DNA of 64,000 bases from Blastobasis lacticolella (lineage: Eukaryota > Arthropoda > Insecta > Lepidoptera > Blastobasidae), in NCBI GenBank assembly GCA_905147135.1, contig LR990055.1, positions 4,155,001 through 4,219,000 on the forward strand, given 5' to 3'. A model generated the notes under the pieces. The model did not search any database, was not told where the DNA came from, and saw nothing but the letters and a program-made list of their open reading frames with translations. Positions 32,511-43,832 of the stretch are shown here, one piece after another. Numbering within the stretch: the stretch's first letter is position 1; every line of letters starts with the position of its first letter. Both the position numbers and the translations under genes were made by a program.

Positions 32511-33425
32511 TGTTAGATATAAGGTATTTTAGTATGTTTTAATTGGTATTAAATATCGTGATTAATAATAATTAATATTTCAAAATACTTTTGTAAACAT
32601 TTCACCAACTTCAGAACGAAGTGTGGTGTTTCTGAACGATTGTTTGTCTTTGATCAGTTAAGTACTGTTTATGAGAAACTTCCTTAATTAATTATGTAAT
32701 AAATTTATAATAATGTTCAAAGTATTGTAATACATTAAATTAACATCTAATCAATCTATCAGTAAATTTAGGAGACCGGAAATGAGAATAGAAAATGACA
32801 TTTCCGGCTAGAAGGTAGTATAAAGGTCCAGTCAAAAGACTGGGTGGTACTTTTTGCTCCAGAGCCGGCACAGAGTTAAGTACAAACTTGCATTGTATTA
32901 TTGTTGCTTTATATATTGTATTGGTTAATTTATTTATATAATTGATTATTTATTGAATCATACGTAATACTACTGTCCCATTTTAAAGGATAAATATTTA
33001 ATTATGTGATCGATAATTGTGACATAACATTTGGTGACAATTTTGTATAAATGTGGTTTACCTATGGTACTTTGTTTGTATTATAAAATCTCGTTTAATT
33101 CAGCTAATGTTGTTTAAATAAATACCTCATTTTATAATGGATTACATTGCTTATTACAATATACCTAATATCTTTAAAACATGCTTTTGTTTGATTAAAT
33201 GATGTCCACTAGAATCATACGTTATCCTAGATAATATATTTTCTAATAAATTCCTACACAAATATCAGCCTTGGATACTCCATCATCATCGTTGTCCATA
33301 TATTTCACTATGGTTTTGGATACATACTCACACTCTGTTATAATTCTGTAGCCTAATGACTAAAATAAAGGTTTTACTAATAAAAGACACTGTAGTTATA
33401 AGTAGGACATATATTAAAGCTGACA
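32511..33425 (+). repeat. 3' LTR of copy A
   Basis: 915 bp, same length as the 5' LTR, with about four substitutions by direct reading. CGGG follows at 33,426-33,429. Confidence 0.9.
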
Positions 33426-33429
33426 CGGG

Positions 33430-33772
33430 CAACTGTTATTTCCCCGTTTCGAAAGCGTTCATACAAGTCATATGTATGACTTGTATTATTAAATAGTAGA
33501 GTCATAATAAAGGAAGCTCATTTTAAACAGTATCCTGTCGATTTCATAATTTTGAGGGGAAATTACATATTTAGAGTAAGGATAAGGTTTCAGATAGTTG
33601 ACACTTTGTGTTGTGCATAGATTAAAACACACTAGTTCCCCTAAATATATTCTACAACAAATTTTTAATCTACCTATTATAAGGTTTCATTGTCGGCAGT
33701 GTATTTATGAAATGAAGTTTAATATTGTGCATGCAAGGTGTGACAAACTCCTTTGTTGTACATGACATACAC
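33430..33772. other. Unassigned DNA
   Basis: No feature recognised. A 28 bp hairpin CATAGCCTCCTT-CATT-AAGGAGGCTATG at 33,773-33,800 closes the stretch. Confidence 0.4.
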
Positions 33773-33798
33773 CATAGCCTCCTTCATTAAGGAGGCTA

Positions 33799-34618
33799 TG
33801 TATATGTCGCAGCCATCTGGTTATATTAGCCATTTAATTAGAAGGCTAGTCCGTTAATAAAGCGCCGGCATTCAATTGAATGGCTAAAGGACAACTAGCC
33901 ATGTAGTTGAATGTAACGTGCAGCTACTTGGCTGAACCTTATTTAGCCATTTTGTTAATAGAATATATATGTCTGGTTTAAGTGCCCATTCGTAAATTAG
34001 ATAACTTTACTTAAGATAAAAAATACGAATTAATAAATATAATTTTTATTTAGAAACGAAAATATTAGTGGCAACAAATTCAATTAGTGATTGCATTGCG
34101 AGTACCTATAAAATTTATAGTATTTACCACAATAATAACTTTAAACTTATAACTATTTGCAACAATGTAGTATAGGAGCAATGCACTTTCTTATTTATTA
34201 AATATAAAATGGCACGAAACTTTCTTAGACATATGTTTCTAATTGTAAGAAAAGTGAAAGTGAAAAGAAAATGAATAAATTAAGTTATCCTTATTCTTAC
34301 TTAAAAACACTTTAAATTTAGTTAAAACGATAAAAATACAAAAACATTGCTTGCTGTGCGAGCTGTCTGACGCCATATTTGTTTTAATGACTACCAGTGC
34401 TGCAGTGGATAAAATTAGAACTAAATTTAAATCACCTGCCTGATTTTACGTCAGCCGTCTTCAAAGGGCTGGCTTACAATAAGCCAACTAGTTAAACGTT
34501 AAGCGTTGATTGCTCTATCTACTATCTGCCTAGGCATTCAATTGAATGCCGGCTATTAATTAACAGGCTAGCCTACTCATTAAATGGCTGATTTAACCAG
34601 ATGGCTGCGACATATACA
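33799..34618. mobile_element. 820 bp inverted-repeat element, ~80-90 bp imperfect arms
   Basis: The left end TGTATATGTCGCAGCCATCTG-GTTA, continuing through GCCGGCATTCAATTGAAT near 33,866, is answered in reverse complement at the right end, from AGGCATTCAATTGAATGCCG near 34,531 to GGCTGCGACATATACA at 34,618. Small indels interrupt the match. The middle contains further GGCTA/TAGCC pairs. No transposase frame. Size and arms fit a non-autonomous DNA transposon. Target duplication is not evident. Confidence 0.7.
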
Positions 34619-34692
34619 CTCATCAGGTCTTACAACGCGCCGCCATTTCGTAGCGTTTGGACATATTTTTCCTCGACGAAAAATGTTTTAAA

Positions 34693-34769
34693 ATGCCATC
34701 ATGTGTAGTGAAATCGTGTAAAAGTTACTGGAAAAAATGTAAAAAGGCAGGAGCAATTACCTATCATGC
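34693..34769 (+). CDS. THAP domain, first exon (N-terminal half)
   Basis: ATG opens MPSCVVKSC-KSYWKKCKKAGA-ITYH and is followed at once by a consensus splice donor (GC|GTAAGT at 34,770). M-P-x-C-x2-4-C is the diagnostic start of the THAP zinc finger (C2-CH), which binds DNA in insect transcription factors and P-element transposases. The second half of the finger is at 35,177-35,298. The frame phase left by this exon (two bases) does not join directly to that exon, and about 20 expected residues with the conserved Trp are missing. I therefore infer an unrecognised small exon in between, or decay. The exon lies 75 bases right of the 820 bp inverted-repeat element. Confidence in the domain is good; in a working gene, low. 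Confidence 0.65.
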
Positions 34770-35176
34770 GTAAGTAATTATGATTCGTGCTACTTTTTTT
34801 TATTAATGTTTTACTACTTTTGTGTAAATTTCGAACAAAAATACAACGATGTGGCTACCTGTTTTTGGGAAAATTTCCTAAAAGTGGGGAATTCTTTTTT
34901 AAATTTGTGACTCAGATCAGGTTCCGAATTTTGATTACCTATCGTATCTGAAAAGAACTTGCTGAAATAAATCATTATAATTATAGTCTACTCTACGTAC
35001 TGCTGTGATGTAAGCATAGTAGTCCGATTTTATAAATAAATAATATAACACCGCTTGCTGCGGAGCCCTTATTATTTTCGATCCCGTTTTTATTTTAACG
35101 GGGTTATATATTGTAATAGGTTTCCTATAAATAAAAACCGTAAAGACGATTGTATTCTAATTATACGAAACTGTAG

Positions 35177-35298
35177 AAAAAAAACCAATTGGAACCCATC
35201 ATCTGCGAGTACCGTGCAGTGCACATTTTGATGACGTGGATTTTATAACAACCGCGAAGGGGCTACGAGGTTTGGTTCCGTACGCCTTTCCAAAACGG
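35177..35298 (+). CDS. THAP domain, second half
   Basis: After an acceptor (CTGTAG|A) the frame reads HHLRVPCSAHFDDVDF, then KGLRGLVPYAFPKR, ending at a donor (CGG|GTAAGT, GT at 35,299). C-x2-H with HF, the D-F, G-x-R-x-L and the A-F-P at the end (family AVPTIF) are the conserved second half of THAP. All four zinc ligands (two Cys in the first exon, Cys and His here) are present. No stop interrupts it. The next coding evidence downstream is the ZAD segment at 36,335. The 11 bp minisatellite lies in what would be the intron. Confidence 0.65.
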
Positions 35299-35359
35299 GT
35301 AAGTTAACTGAATAGCTATTGTTTTTTTATAATTTGATGTATTTGTCCCCGCCTCGAAT

Positions 35360-35865
35360 AGCAGAATAAGAAAATAGGGCAGGATAGGGGTACGGCAGGG
35401 GTACGATAGGGCCAATGTAAGGGTACGGGAGGGAAACGGCAGGCGTACGGCAGGGCTACGGGAGAGGTACGGCAGGGTTACGGTAGACCTAGGGGAGGGT
35501 TGCAAGAGGGGTACGGCACGGGTTGTAGGAGCACGATAAGGCTACGGTGGGGGTACGGGGGGGAAACGGCAGGCGTACGACAAGGCTGTGGGAAGGATAC
35601 GGTAGGGGTACGGCAGACATATGTTAGGGTTACGGTAGGCCTATGGGAGTGGTACGGGAGGGGTACGGGAGGTGTATGTCAGGCATACGGTAGGGTTACG
35701 GTAGGCCTATAGGAGTGGTACGGGAGTGCTACGGGAGGGATAGGACAGAGCTACGGAAGGGGTACGGCAGGGATACGGTGTGATTAAGTGAAGGATGCGG
35801 GGAGGGTACGTGAGAGTTACGGTAGGGGTACGGGGAGGTTACGGGAGAGTTACGGCAGTTGAACA
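35360..35865 (+). repeat. 11 bp GC-rich minisatellite (GGGTACGGNAG)n
   Basis: About 45 degenerate copies of GGGTACGGCAG (also GGGTTACGGTAG, GGGCTACGGGAG) run without interruption. The strand is strongly asymmetric in G. Single-base indels make unit length vary by 1. Open frames through it (for example 35,500-35,712) are repeat artefacts. Confidence 0.85.
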
Positions 35866-36334
35866 TTTTTATTACCTTGGCCATGCTTTACGACCATTAC
35901 TAGCAATAATAGAAAATGCTAGATTTTCAGATTTCAAGAAGGATTGTTGTATAGCTTAATAGTCCTTACAAAAGTAATAAGAATTGCATGCAGTCGAAAT
36001 TGCTATCATAATTTTATTGGAGGGACTTTAAAATTTTGATACTTTTTATGTGTGGTGAATGGGCTTTTCTATTTTTATGCTCACTACTTAAACATTACGT
36101 TAAATGCTTTTAAATATATCACCAAATGTTGAAGGAGCAGCAAACGATCAACAACCGTCACCATTATCACCAAGCACGATACCATCGTATCTGTTGCAGA
36201 TATGATGTTCAAATATTAGGTACTGTATTAAAATTTACGTAATAAATAAATGGTTTGTTTATTATAGTTGTATGTAAAAAAAAACATTGTATGGTATGTA
36301 AAAAATTGTGTGAAACACGTCTTAATATTTTTAG

Positions 36335-36588
36335 GTATCCAAATTTCTAGATGAAATTGTTTTAACTGGATATTGCCGACTTTGTCCCACATCAAACTGT
36401 GAAGGCAATTAGTAGTGAAAATGTTCAATAGGCTGAATACTGATATTGACTTTAGCAAAGAAAATTTTCCAACAACTATTTGCTCTGTGTGTGTGAAGTC
36501 ATTATACACGGCTTATAATTTCGTTGTTAGTACAGAACAAGCACAGATCACTCTAAATAAACTATTAATGGAGAAGTACAAAATATAA
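36335..36588 (+). pseudogene. ZAD (zinc-finger associated) domain, one frameshift
   Basis: After an acceptor (TTTTTAG|G) the frame reads KFLDEIVLTGYCRLCP-TSNCEG, then a one-base shift leads into QLVVKMFNRLNTDIDF, FPTTICSVCVKSLYTAYNF and a tail to TAA at 36,586. CRLC, a middle segment, LP/FP-x-x-IC-x-x-C and L-x-x-AY-F define ZAD, a dimerisation module at the N-terminus of insect C2H2 zinc-finger factors. Spacing between the two Cys pairs (about 30 residues) is shorter than usual. With the THAP exons upstream on the same strand it may be one THAP-ZAD gene. The frameshift and absence of C2H2 fingers suggest a relic, or a sequencing error. Confidence 0.6.
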
Positions 36589-36599
36589 GATGCCATTAA

Positions 36600-38245
36600 A
36601 ATTAAATCTTGGCAACAACGTGTATAATCCGAGCACTTCTTTGTAGCAGGTATGTTAATGGTCCTAAATATGTATAAATATTCACCTGTTCCACTTTTCT
36701 ACCTGCGATTACGATTTCACAATCAAGTTATAACATCTTCAACTTTTGAAGTACCTACCCTAGAAGATAAGGGTATTTAGAAGGTAGGGTATTAGGTTTA
36801 ATCGATTATTTCTCAGAATTTAAAATCTGCAATTTAACGTTCACTATCACCGAATAGATTTTTTATTTAGGGGGTAACGTAACTTCATTATAATCAAACA
36901 AAAATCTATCGAAACTAGTACGTTTTCGCATTTTCAGATCGCTATAATTATTATTATAAATATAATTATTAAACCACAAGCATCGATATTAGTTTCTGGA
37001 TCACGTCTACAAAATTTCATTGATTTTGATAGCGCAATATTAAAAATATGATCAATCTTCATTTGTATGGAGCGTACTTGGGGAGACTCCTCTTATCAAC
37101 ATTTCATTACTTATAAATTTTTAAATAAATAATTACAATATGAAATTAATATTTTATTTTATTTAAAATTTGCAAAATAGTATTGCTAACATAATACATA
37201 AAGAGGGCAAAATGGATTATGTACATGGCAACCCTAAAATCACGCAATATAACACGCATATAAAATGGGGGCCATTTCTATGCTTCCCTCATGACTTAAG
37301 ACACATGGATTCTGTTTTTGTTTCATTTCTGTGCCCGCGAATAGCAGATCGCTCAAAAATCCTTTGGGGAACATAATACATTCATTCCTATTTCGTGAGC
37401 CGGATGTACGAAAATTTGATGTCAATCAACCCACTTGCCCGGTTAAGTGGCGAGGGTGACAGCGCTTCTGCGAACGAACCGCCTCAAAATTCGCCCTGAA
37501 ATTTCCTAAATGCTAGATACGGAAGGCAGCACATCAACGACCTACCAGTATATTTAAAGACTGTTATAATTGTACCATTATACTCAATAAGGTTGTAATT
37601 TTGGCAAATAAATTATTTTTTATTTATTTATATAGGTTTTGAGCAAACATCGCTATGGATGCGCATATAAACCGGAGACAGACCAAAGTCGAAACAGAGT
37701 AGGTTGAGGTGCTGTCGTATGTACGAATGAGTTCGAACGCGTCACCTCAAATAGGATTTATAGGAAATATCGGCTACGTACCTACGGTTTGTGAATTATT
37801 TTTTTCAAAGTTGCGTTAAGGTTCTACCTATCTTTTTAACCGACGTCGAAAAAGGAAGAGGTAAATATGTCCGAAAAGAAATTAGTGCGGTTGTCGATCC
37901 ATATTTCCATCAAATGTGAACGGATTTTAATGCTTCTTTTCTTCGGTTCTGGGTTCTTTTTATCATATGAAAAGGTTACGTAGTAACTTTTTTCTATCCT
38001 GTTGATACCATTTAGAAGAGAATTTGTGAAAAAATAAACGTTAAAAAATCTCATGTTATAGAAATATTTATGTGTTTGTTTCTCTTGGTTTATTGTCCCG
38101 ATTTAAGGTCAAGGGTCTCATGAGAATTTAAAGAAAATGTATCATCCGAAAAGGTGGAAAAACAGAGGATGAAGTTACAATTTATTCCAGCTAGTTATGA
38201 GAATGTGTTTGGAATAGACGAGGGTTTTATTCTGCCTATTACATC
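36600..38245. other. Unassigned AT-rich DNA
   Basis: No gene supported. TTTTTAACCGACGTCGAAAAAGGAAGAGG at 37,833-37,861 is a common lepidopteran repeat string. The 68-codon frame at 37,170-37,376 is unrecognised. No C2H2 zinc fingers that would complete a ZAD protein were found. Confidence 0.35.
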
Positions 38246-38503
38246 ATCATCACAGCCCGTAACAGTCCACTGCAGGACTTAGGGCCTCTCCCACGAAAGG
38301 GGAGGTTATTGCCATAATCTCCACGCTTGGCAGGCGGGTTGGAGATCGCAGTATTTAAATATGATAATAGAAAATGCTGCTGCCCATTTTCCATACTACG
38401 GAGACTTTGATCTTTTGCTTCGAAAACATTAGTCGCCTTGTACGACACCCATCAGTATAAGGGGTTGGTGCTATTCTACTCTGCCGGGCACCACACGGCA
38501 AAC
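38246..38503. mobile_element. Dispersed retroposed repeat R with 15 bp target duplication
   Basis: CAGCCCGTAACAGTCCACTG, ATAATCTCCACGCTTGGCAG, CTGCTGCCCATTTTCC, TTAGTCGCCTTGTACGACAC and CTATTCTACTCTGCCGGGCA define the unit. TCTGCCTATTACATC at 38,231-38,245 and 38,504-38,518 is an exact target duplication, so this copy is a complete insertion. Other copies: 62,771-63,020 (full), 18,147-18,278 (half), about 40,085-40,150 (short). I see no tRNA-like head or coding region; probably a SINE. Confidence 0.8.
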
Positions 38504-38518
38504 TCTGCCTATTACATC

Positions 38519-39515
38519 CTCTGACGGTATGCATATTATTAAATTTACCATACCTACTGGTAGGTATAGTAGGCTAGGTATACTAAGTACCACTGAAAAA
38601 GTACATAAGTATAGTAAAATGGTGTGCATTATCACTTCAAGAAAATTTTGCTTTGCCGCTAAACCAACGTTCACGGTATTTGGTGCATCTTTATCCAAAA
38701 TCAGTTTGCTAAAAGAACGGAGCATTAGCCGTCCCCTGTGTCCAAAGGACTCGTCTTTTAAACCTAGGACATTTTTATATAATAAATAAAAATTTAATTC
38801 ATGTATGCTATAAAAATAGCTTTACGGCTGCACAGTAGTGCAAAGGAATATGATTCTGTAGGTGGTCATGCAATTATTTATTTATTTATTTATTTATACT
38901 TCATGCACAAACAGTACATTGGCGGACTTAATTATGCTATTGCATTGCACCTATATCTACTTTACCACAGTATATTATTACACAAAACAACCCATACTCA
39001 TTTAACTGTTGGCTACTTTTGGCACCAACTCTGCGCAATAATGTGTGTGCCACTCTGTGTGCAGCTGTTGAAATTCAAAACATTGAGACTCGCATTTTTA
39101 TTTGCCATCCAATGTTTATTCGTACCGAAGCGAAGTATCCAATCGATTCTGAAAACTACTTTAGCACTAACAGACAGCTGCACTATTCCGTAGTGGCACT
39201 AGAACAGCAGTATTCAAGCTGCGGCAGATGTTATAAAAGTTATATGGAACTATCATCAGAGTCAAAGCTTTCGAAATTTATTATTTGTAGTCCCAGAAGG
39301 GACTCACACTCTCCTTTCTGGAGCACGGCCACGTGACATGAGGCAATAAATCAAGACTTCTTCACTCTTCAATGGATCAGCAGCTAGTTCCGGTTCTGGA
39401 GTCCTATTAAAACTGCTTGTTAGTTCACCGCGCCGGATATGACGTCACTGTATTTCTAGACATCCACCAGCCGCAAAAATGATATCTAGGCTCATGTCCG
39501 GAGGCTCATTTTCTC
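38519..39515. other. Mostly unassigned; LINE-like (TTTA)n tail at 38,875-38,935
   Basis: (TTTA)n followed by TACTTCATGCACAAACAGTA-CATTGGCGGACTTAA at 38,876-38,933 is the same tail found inside the LTR array at 49,077-49,132 and 54,637-54,684. The frames at 38,801-39,336 have no recognised domain. Confidence 0.5.
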
Positions 39516-39628
39516 TTTCTTCAAGAAAGGAGTGAAAATATTTTTACTGGGTAAGCAACGCATAGGTGATGCCCCTGGTATTGCAAACGTCCATAGGCTG
39601 CGGTGACTGCTTACCATCAGGCAGAAAA
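39516..39628 (+). mobile_element. LINE 3'-end fragment (CTTACCATCAGGC family)
   Basis: CAAGAAAGGAGTGAAAATAT, GATGCCCCTGGTATTGCAAA and GACTGCTTACCATCAGGCAG in order, then an A-rich stretch. Confidence 0.65.
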
Positions 39629-40927
39629 AAGGATTAAAAAAAACTCATATTTTCGGTCTGCATAATGCTATAAAGCTCAAATTATCAGGATAAAATATAC
39701 ACTTATGTAACACACAAAGTTTCACTCACAAAATCCAATTTCTCGTAATTTAATACCTATCATTTTAAAGCCCTTTAAAAGTATCATCGAAATCAAAAGC
39801 TCTCCTTACAAGATCATTAAAGAGCCGTAGCGGCACTTTTTACTCCGAAAAGCAATTTTTCATCCGCTATTACTTTCTGATGACTCCGCGTTCGCTGTAC
39901 GATTCAGAGGCTTCCCGCCAGTCATGTGATTTAATTAATCGATGATATGTCATGTGAAATGTCGGCCTCAGCTTTCTGGGCTTCGAGCGATATAGGAGGT
40001 GCATGACGTGCGAGCTAATTCGAGGAAATTCGAAAAATGTTCTGAAATTCGTCGATAGTACTCTTGTCATTATATGACTATCACATCAACAGCCCATAAC
40101 AGTACATTGCTATACTTGAGCCTCCTCAACATCAGTGGAAGGCTTTATTGTATGGTACTGGCGGGTCAGATGATAGTCTACGCACGTCAAAAGCCAAAAC
40201 ACCAATATTTTTCTTAAGGATTCTGGCAATACACCGCTTTCAGTAAATCTGAAAGCGCTTTCCTAGTTGTCTAGTACAAGAGCGAACCTTGGCTGGCAGA
40301 CTTACCACTAGCCACTGAACCGGGATTTACCGTCAAACTATTTGGCGTTAAATACAATACAATACAATACAATACAAAACTCTTTATTAAATCCTGGCTA
40401 GGATAGAGAAGATTGAATGAATATCCCTTTAAAAAGACTTTTAAATATTTTAATGTCTTATGCATAATCCTAACAAACATGATTAAAAAACTCATCGAAA
40501 TTATTCTCTAAAATCAGAAAACCGGAAAACAAAGCGAAATAATCTTTAATTTTCCCTTCGTATTTTGATTAGCATAAATTTAATTAAGAAAGTAATTAAC
40601 ACCCGTTTAGGGTTCGTATTAGCGAAGGGCCCGGAAGCAAAACTAGCGGAAAGAATTTCGATATTCGTGGTAGGAAAAATACCTTTATATGTATAAGGTT
40701 TCATTTAACAAGTCACTAACCAGCCGCTTTGGTGTTCTACAGAGTAAAGTGTAAAAGACCTTTTTAGCTACCTCCAACCAACGATGCTTGCGTTGTGGTG
40801 TTTATTTCACCATTACATTGTGCGGAAAGGTAGGAAGTAGGTACCCAAAGGGGCCAATAAGGGGTGCGATATAGCATCCTACCCTCATTTGCCAACCCCA
40901 AGCTAAAATATTAAATATCATTTCATT
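39629..40927. other. Unassigned; includes (AATAC)n at 40,351-40,376
   Basis: A 5-unit AATAC microsatellite leads into AAAACTCTTTATTAAATCCT, a common retroelement 3' motif on the opposite strand. A decayed piece of repeat R lies at about 40,085-40,150. No gene. Confidence 0.45.
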
Positions 40928-41472
40928 GACTAGCTTTTACCTGCGACTTCGTGCCTACAATGTTTTGTTCTACGGTGGCAAACAGAGCACCCTGAAAGAA
41001 AGCGGGATTTAGCGCTTAAAACAACAACAATTCAGAAAGAAAACTTATTAGACTGTAAGGGCACCGTGGGTAATCCTATGGAATCGAGTACTAGAAATAA
41101 ATGCCACTTTGTAACGACAGTAGAGGTTTAGGAGGCCTACAAAACGTTAGTCTGCCTATGCACAACTTGACACGCTTTTTTAGCGACCCAAACTTTAGAC
41201 TTTTCATGGCAATAGTACCAACTTACTTATAGAAATAATAAAAACCAGTCTGCCTTATATAGTTTTGGCAGTTAACCTACATGAATATCACCAAGATGTG
41301 ATTTACCAATCGGAAAGAACCATCTGAATTAAACAAACTTTCAAACAGAGAAAACCTCATCCAAATCGGTCCATCCGTTAGGGAGCTACGATGCCATAGA
41401 CAGACACAGACACGCAGATCCACAGATACACAGGTCAAACAAACTTATAACTACCCTCTTTTTTCGTCGATG
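40928..41472. repeat. Lepidoptera-type repeat, possible Helitron-like
   Basis: The left end GACTAGCTTTTACCTGCGAC-TTCGT and the right part ATCGGTCCATCCGTTAGGGA, GACAGACACAGACACGCAGA, CTCTTTTTTCGTCG are strings I know from dispersed lepidopteran repeats with a CTAG-type end. A reverse-complement relative of the right part is at 41,966-42,070 (CCCCCGACGAAAAAGATGGG). The middle is unrecognised. Confidence 0.35.
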
Positions 41473-42099
41473 TTTATGATATGCTAATAAATGTAGTATA
41501 GGACCCAGCGGTGGCGTCTCATGCGCTTTGTCAAAGGGATGGCACTGACACTTCTTTCTTTCTATACAAGATATTCGACGTCAAAGCAGCACGCATAAAG
41601 GTGAATGTGGAAAAATTATTTTCAATGGACATCTATGCACGGAAAAGAAAAAATAGATATGAGTGTCCAGCAGAGAAGTAGTAGTTTATAGCTGTCCCTA
41701 TAGATACTTATATGTGTAAAGGGCGGATAATGCAAAGCCACACAAGCTAGGACCACCATTGAACTCTGTGCTGCGTGTTTTCAACAACGAGATAGCTTCG
41801 CGGGGGCGGATAGGATAGGGGAAAGATTCCCGAGTGGCGACTGCGTGGTGGTATGGTAATTGCAGCGTGGGACGGCCCTCCCACGAGATGATGTAACAAT
41901 GCAAGAGGCAAGAAATCTATCCGTGTAGATCCAATAGAGAAGGATTTCATGTCCAACGGTGAATTTTTCAACCCCCGACGAAAAAGATGGGTCTTAAAGT
42001 TTGACGTGCGTATCTGTGGCTGTGTGGCTCTGTCTGTGGCATCCTAGCTCCAATAGACCAATTTGGATGCGCTTTTCTCTGTTAAAGATAGTAAGTACA

Positions 42100-42656
42100 T
42101 ATTGGTCCAGATACAGTTTCAAATCAGGTTGAACCAATCCGAAAATGGAACGTATAGCTACATCTTTTTTGTAACGCAAATAACGTATCGTATTCCCTTG
42201 AATTTCCCCATATTATTATACCGTATCTCAAGGAAGAGGCAACACATCCATTATACGCAGTAATGACGGCCTCCTTTGAGACTACTTGACTAAACCTCTT
42301 AACTGTGAGATACACTATTTATATGTTCTCTCAAGTCACAAGTGCTGTCAATAGTAATGCCGAGAAATTTTATGTTCATTACCTTCTCAATCGCATGACC
42401 TCTAAAGTTTACACCACCACACTTTGTGTGAAACTGTATGTATAATAAAATAATTTTTTATTACATTTATTTTAAAATTGTTGACGTCTAACCATCTTAT
42501 TACATCCTGCAGTGCTTCACTAATGTCATTATCTAAAAATTCAGGTCGTAAGCGTCACCCTTAACAATCGTATGATACTGAATTTGGCAAATCGTCTAAA
42601 TAAATTAGAAAGAGAAGTGGGCTCATCACGCTACCCTGTGGGACACCGTACATATT
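42100..42656 (-). pseudogene. Jockey-type LINE reverse transcriptase, decayed
   Basis: Minus-strand reading from 42,656 gives GVPQGSVMSPLLFLIYLDDLPNSVSYDC, then a stop. Further on come EALQDVIRWLDVNNFKIN, FLGITIDSTCDL, a stop, and (42,315-42,124) SKEAVITAYNGCVASSLRYG-IIIWGNS. GVPQGS-L-GPLLF-IYINDLP, W-x-x-x-N-x-L-x-LN-x-x-K, FLG-x-x-ID and the late LRYGI-x-WGNS motifs are the order of jockey-clade LINEs. The FADD segment is missing between the first two pieces. Several stops and shifts make it dead. Confidence 0.75.
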
Positions 42657-43795
42657 CTGCCGATGCCAATCGGCATCCCAGGCTATTATCAGTCTCAGGG
42701 TCCCCAGCGGAAGACCTTAGTCAACCTCACTTCGCCAACGGTACCTATGATGAGCTCATCACACCTAAAGAGTGGCGAGACAGTCACCTATCCAGTTACT
42801 GGCATTGGTATGCCTTTCAAAACTTTTGATAAAGATCTCAAAAGCACGCAGCCGCTAGACCGAAGCCCCTTCTTAAGTGAACAAAAACCTAATAAGTACT
42901 AAAGTAGATATTATGATAAAATTAATAACTATTCTGAAAATTGTTCAGCGGCTTATTTAAATTACTGAGGTTTTCAAATTAATAACGTGCTTAGAAGTTT
43001 TAGCCAAAGTTCTCTCTCTATGTAGGATTAATATTTGCAAGTCTGCGATATTTTAGAATATTATTTTATGGATTTTTTATTCATAACTTTAGTAATTAGC
43101 ACCTTACTTAATTAAACTTCATAGTTTGCCGCTTTTGGAAAGCACATTTCTTAGAAATGAAGTATTTGGAGTGGACATTTTGACATGTGGACCAAATGTT
43201 TATCAATGTATTGTAACGATCACTATGTACCATGAGCTCGTCACCGTACAATTTATTTATATATCATATGGTTGTAGTTGATGGACTTGGAAATGAATAC
43301 GCATATCATACACAGAGCAGTGTGTGGTTAAAAAATAGTTTGCTTATCATGATTTCTTTTAACAAATGCTCTCAAATACTTAACCAAAACTTGGTTTTGT
43401 AATAAACTTAAACAATTTATTTGACGATAAGAGAAATATTTTACTTCAAAAGCCCGTAATAAATTTACGCTATTGATTGGTTGGACGACAGGCAAAATAT
43501 CGTGAATATCTTAAATGTTTGGCGTCAAGTATGGGACTCAAGAAAAATACTCACAAGTGATAGTGATGTGAAATTCATACAAATACGTTCCAACGAAATA
43601 TCGAAATAAATAATTGAATAAAAGCACACCTATATATTAAACGAGTCTAGAATTTAATTTTAATCTAACTTGTTTGATGTCTCAAATGGATTTGCTTCAT
43701 AGGAATTAAATATCTCTATACTCAGTATGATGAAACATTACATCGAGTTTATAGTACCTAAAATGTCTTTATATTGTTTACTCTATTGATTACTA
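42657..43795. other. Unassigned DNA
   Basis: A frame at 42,663-42,902 (rich in Pro, Ser, Thr) follows the LINE relic and has no recognised domain. The rest is AT-rich without signal. Confidence 0.35.
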
Positions 43796-43832
43796 TATAT
43801 ACAGGGTGTTTCATAATACATGTATAAAGCCG
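43796..43832. repeat. 37 bp terminal-type motif, inverted copy at 59,882-59,918
   Basis: TATATACAGGGTGTTTCATA-ATACATGTATAAAGCCG matches the reverse complement of 59,882-59,918 over 37 bases. CAGGGTG is a frequent terminus of DNA transposons, so each may be one end of a decayed element. Confidence 0.6.

Larger units (their letters stand above)
23425..33425 (+). mobile_element. Non-autonomous LTR element, copy A (with nested insertion)
   Basis: Two 915 bp direct repeats begin TGTTAG and end CTGACA, and are flanked by CGGG. A tRNA-Leu-like primer site follows the left one. The interior, about 2.97 kb without the nested 5.2 kb insertion, holds no gag, protease, reverse transcriptase, RNase H or integrase frame that I can see. 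The open frames near 24,400-24,950 (for example MDETIPRG...IHDDGVW) are short and unrecognised. The two LTRs differ at about four positions by my reading, which points to a recent insertion. Mobility would have to come from a related autonomous element. The expected purine tract before the 3' LTR is absent. Related copies are at 45,619-57,643 on the other strand. Confidence 0.85.
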
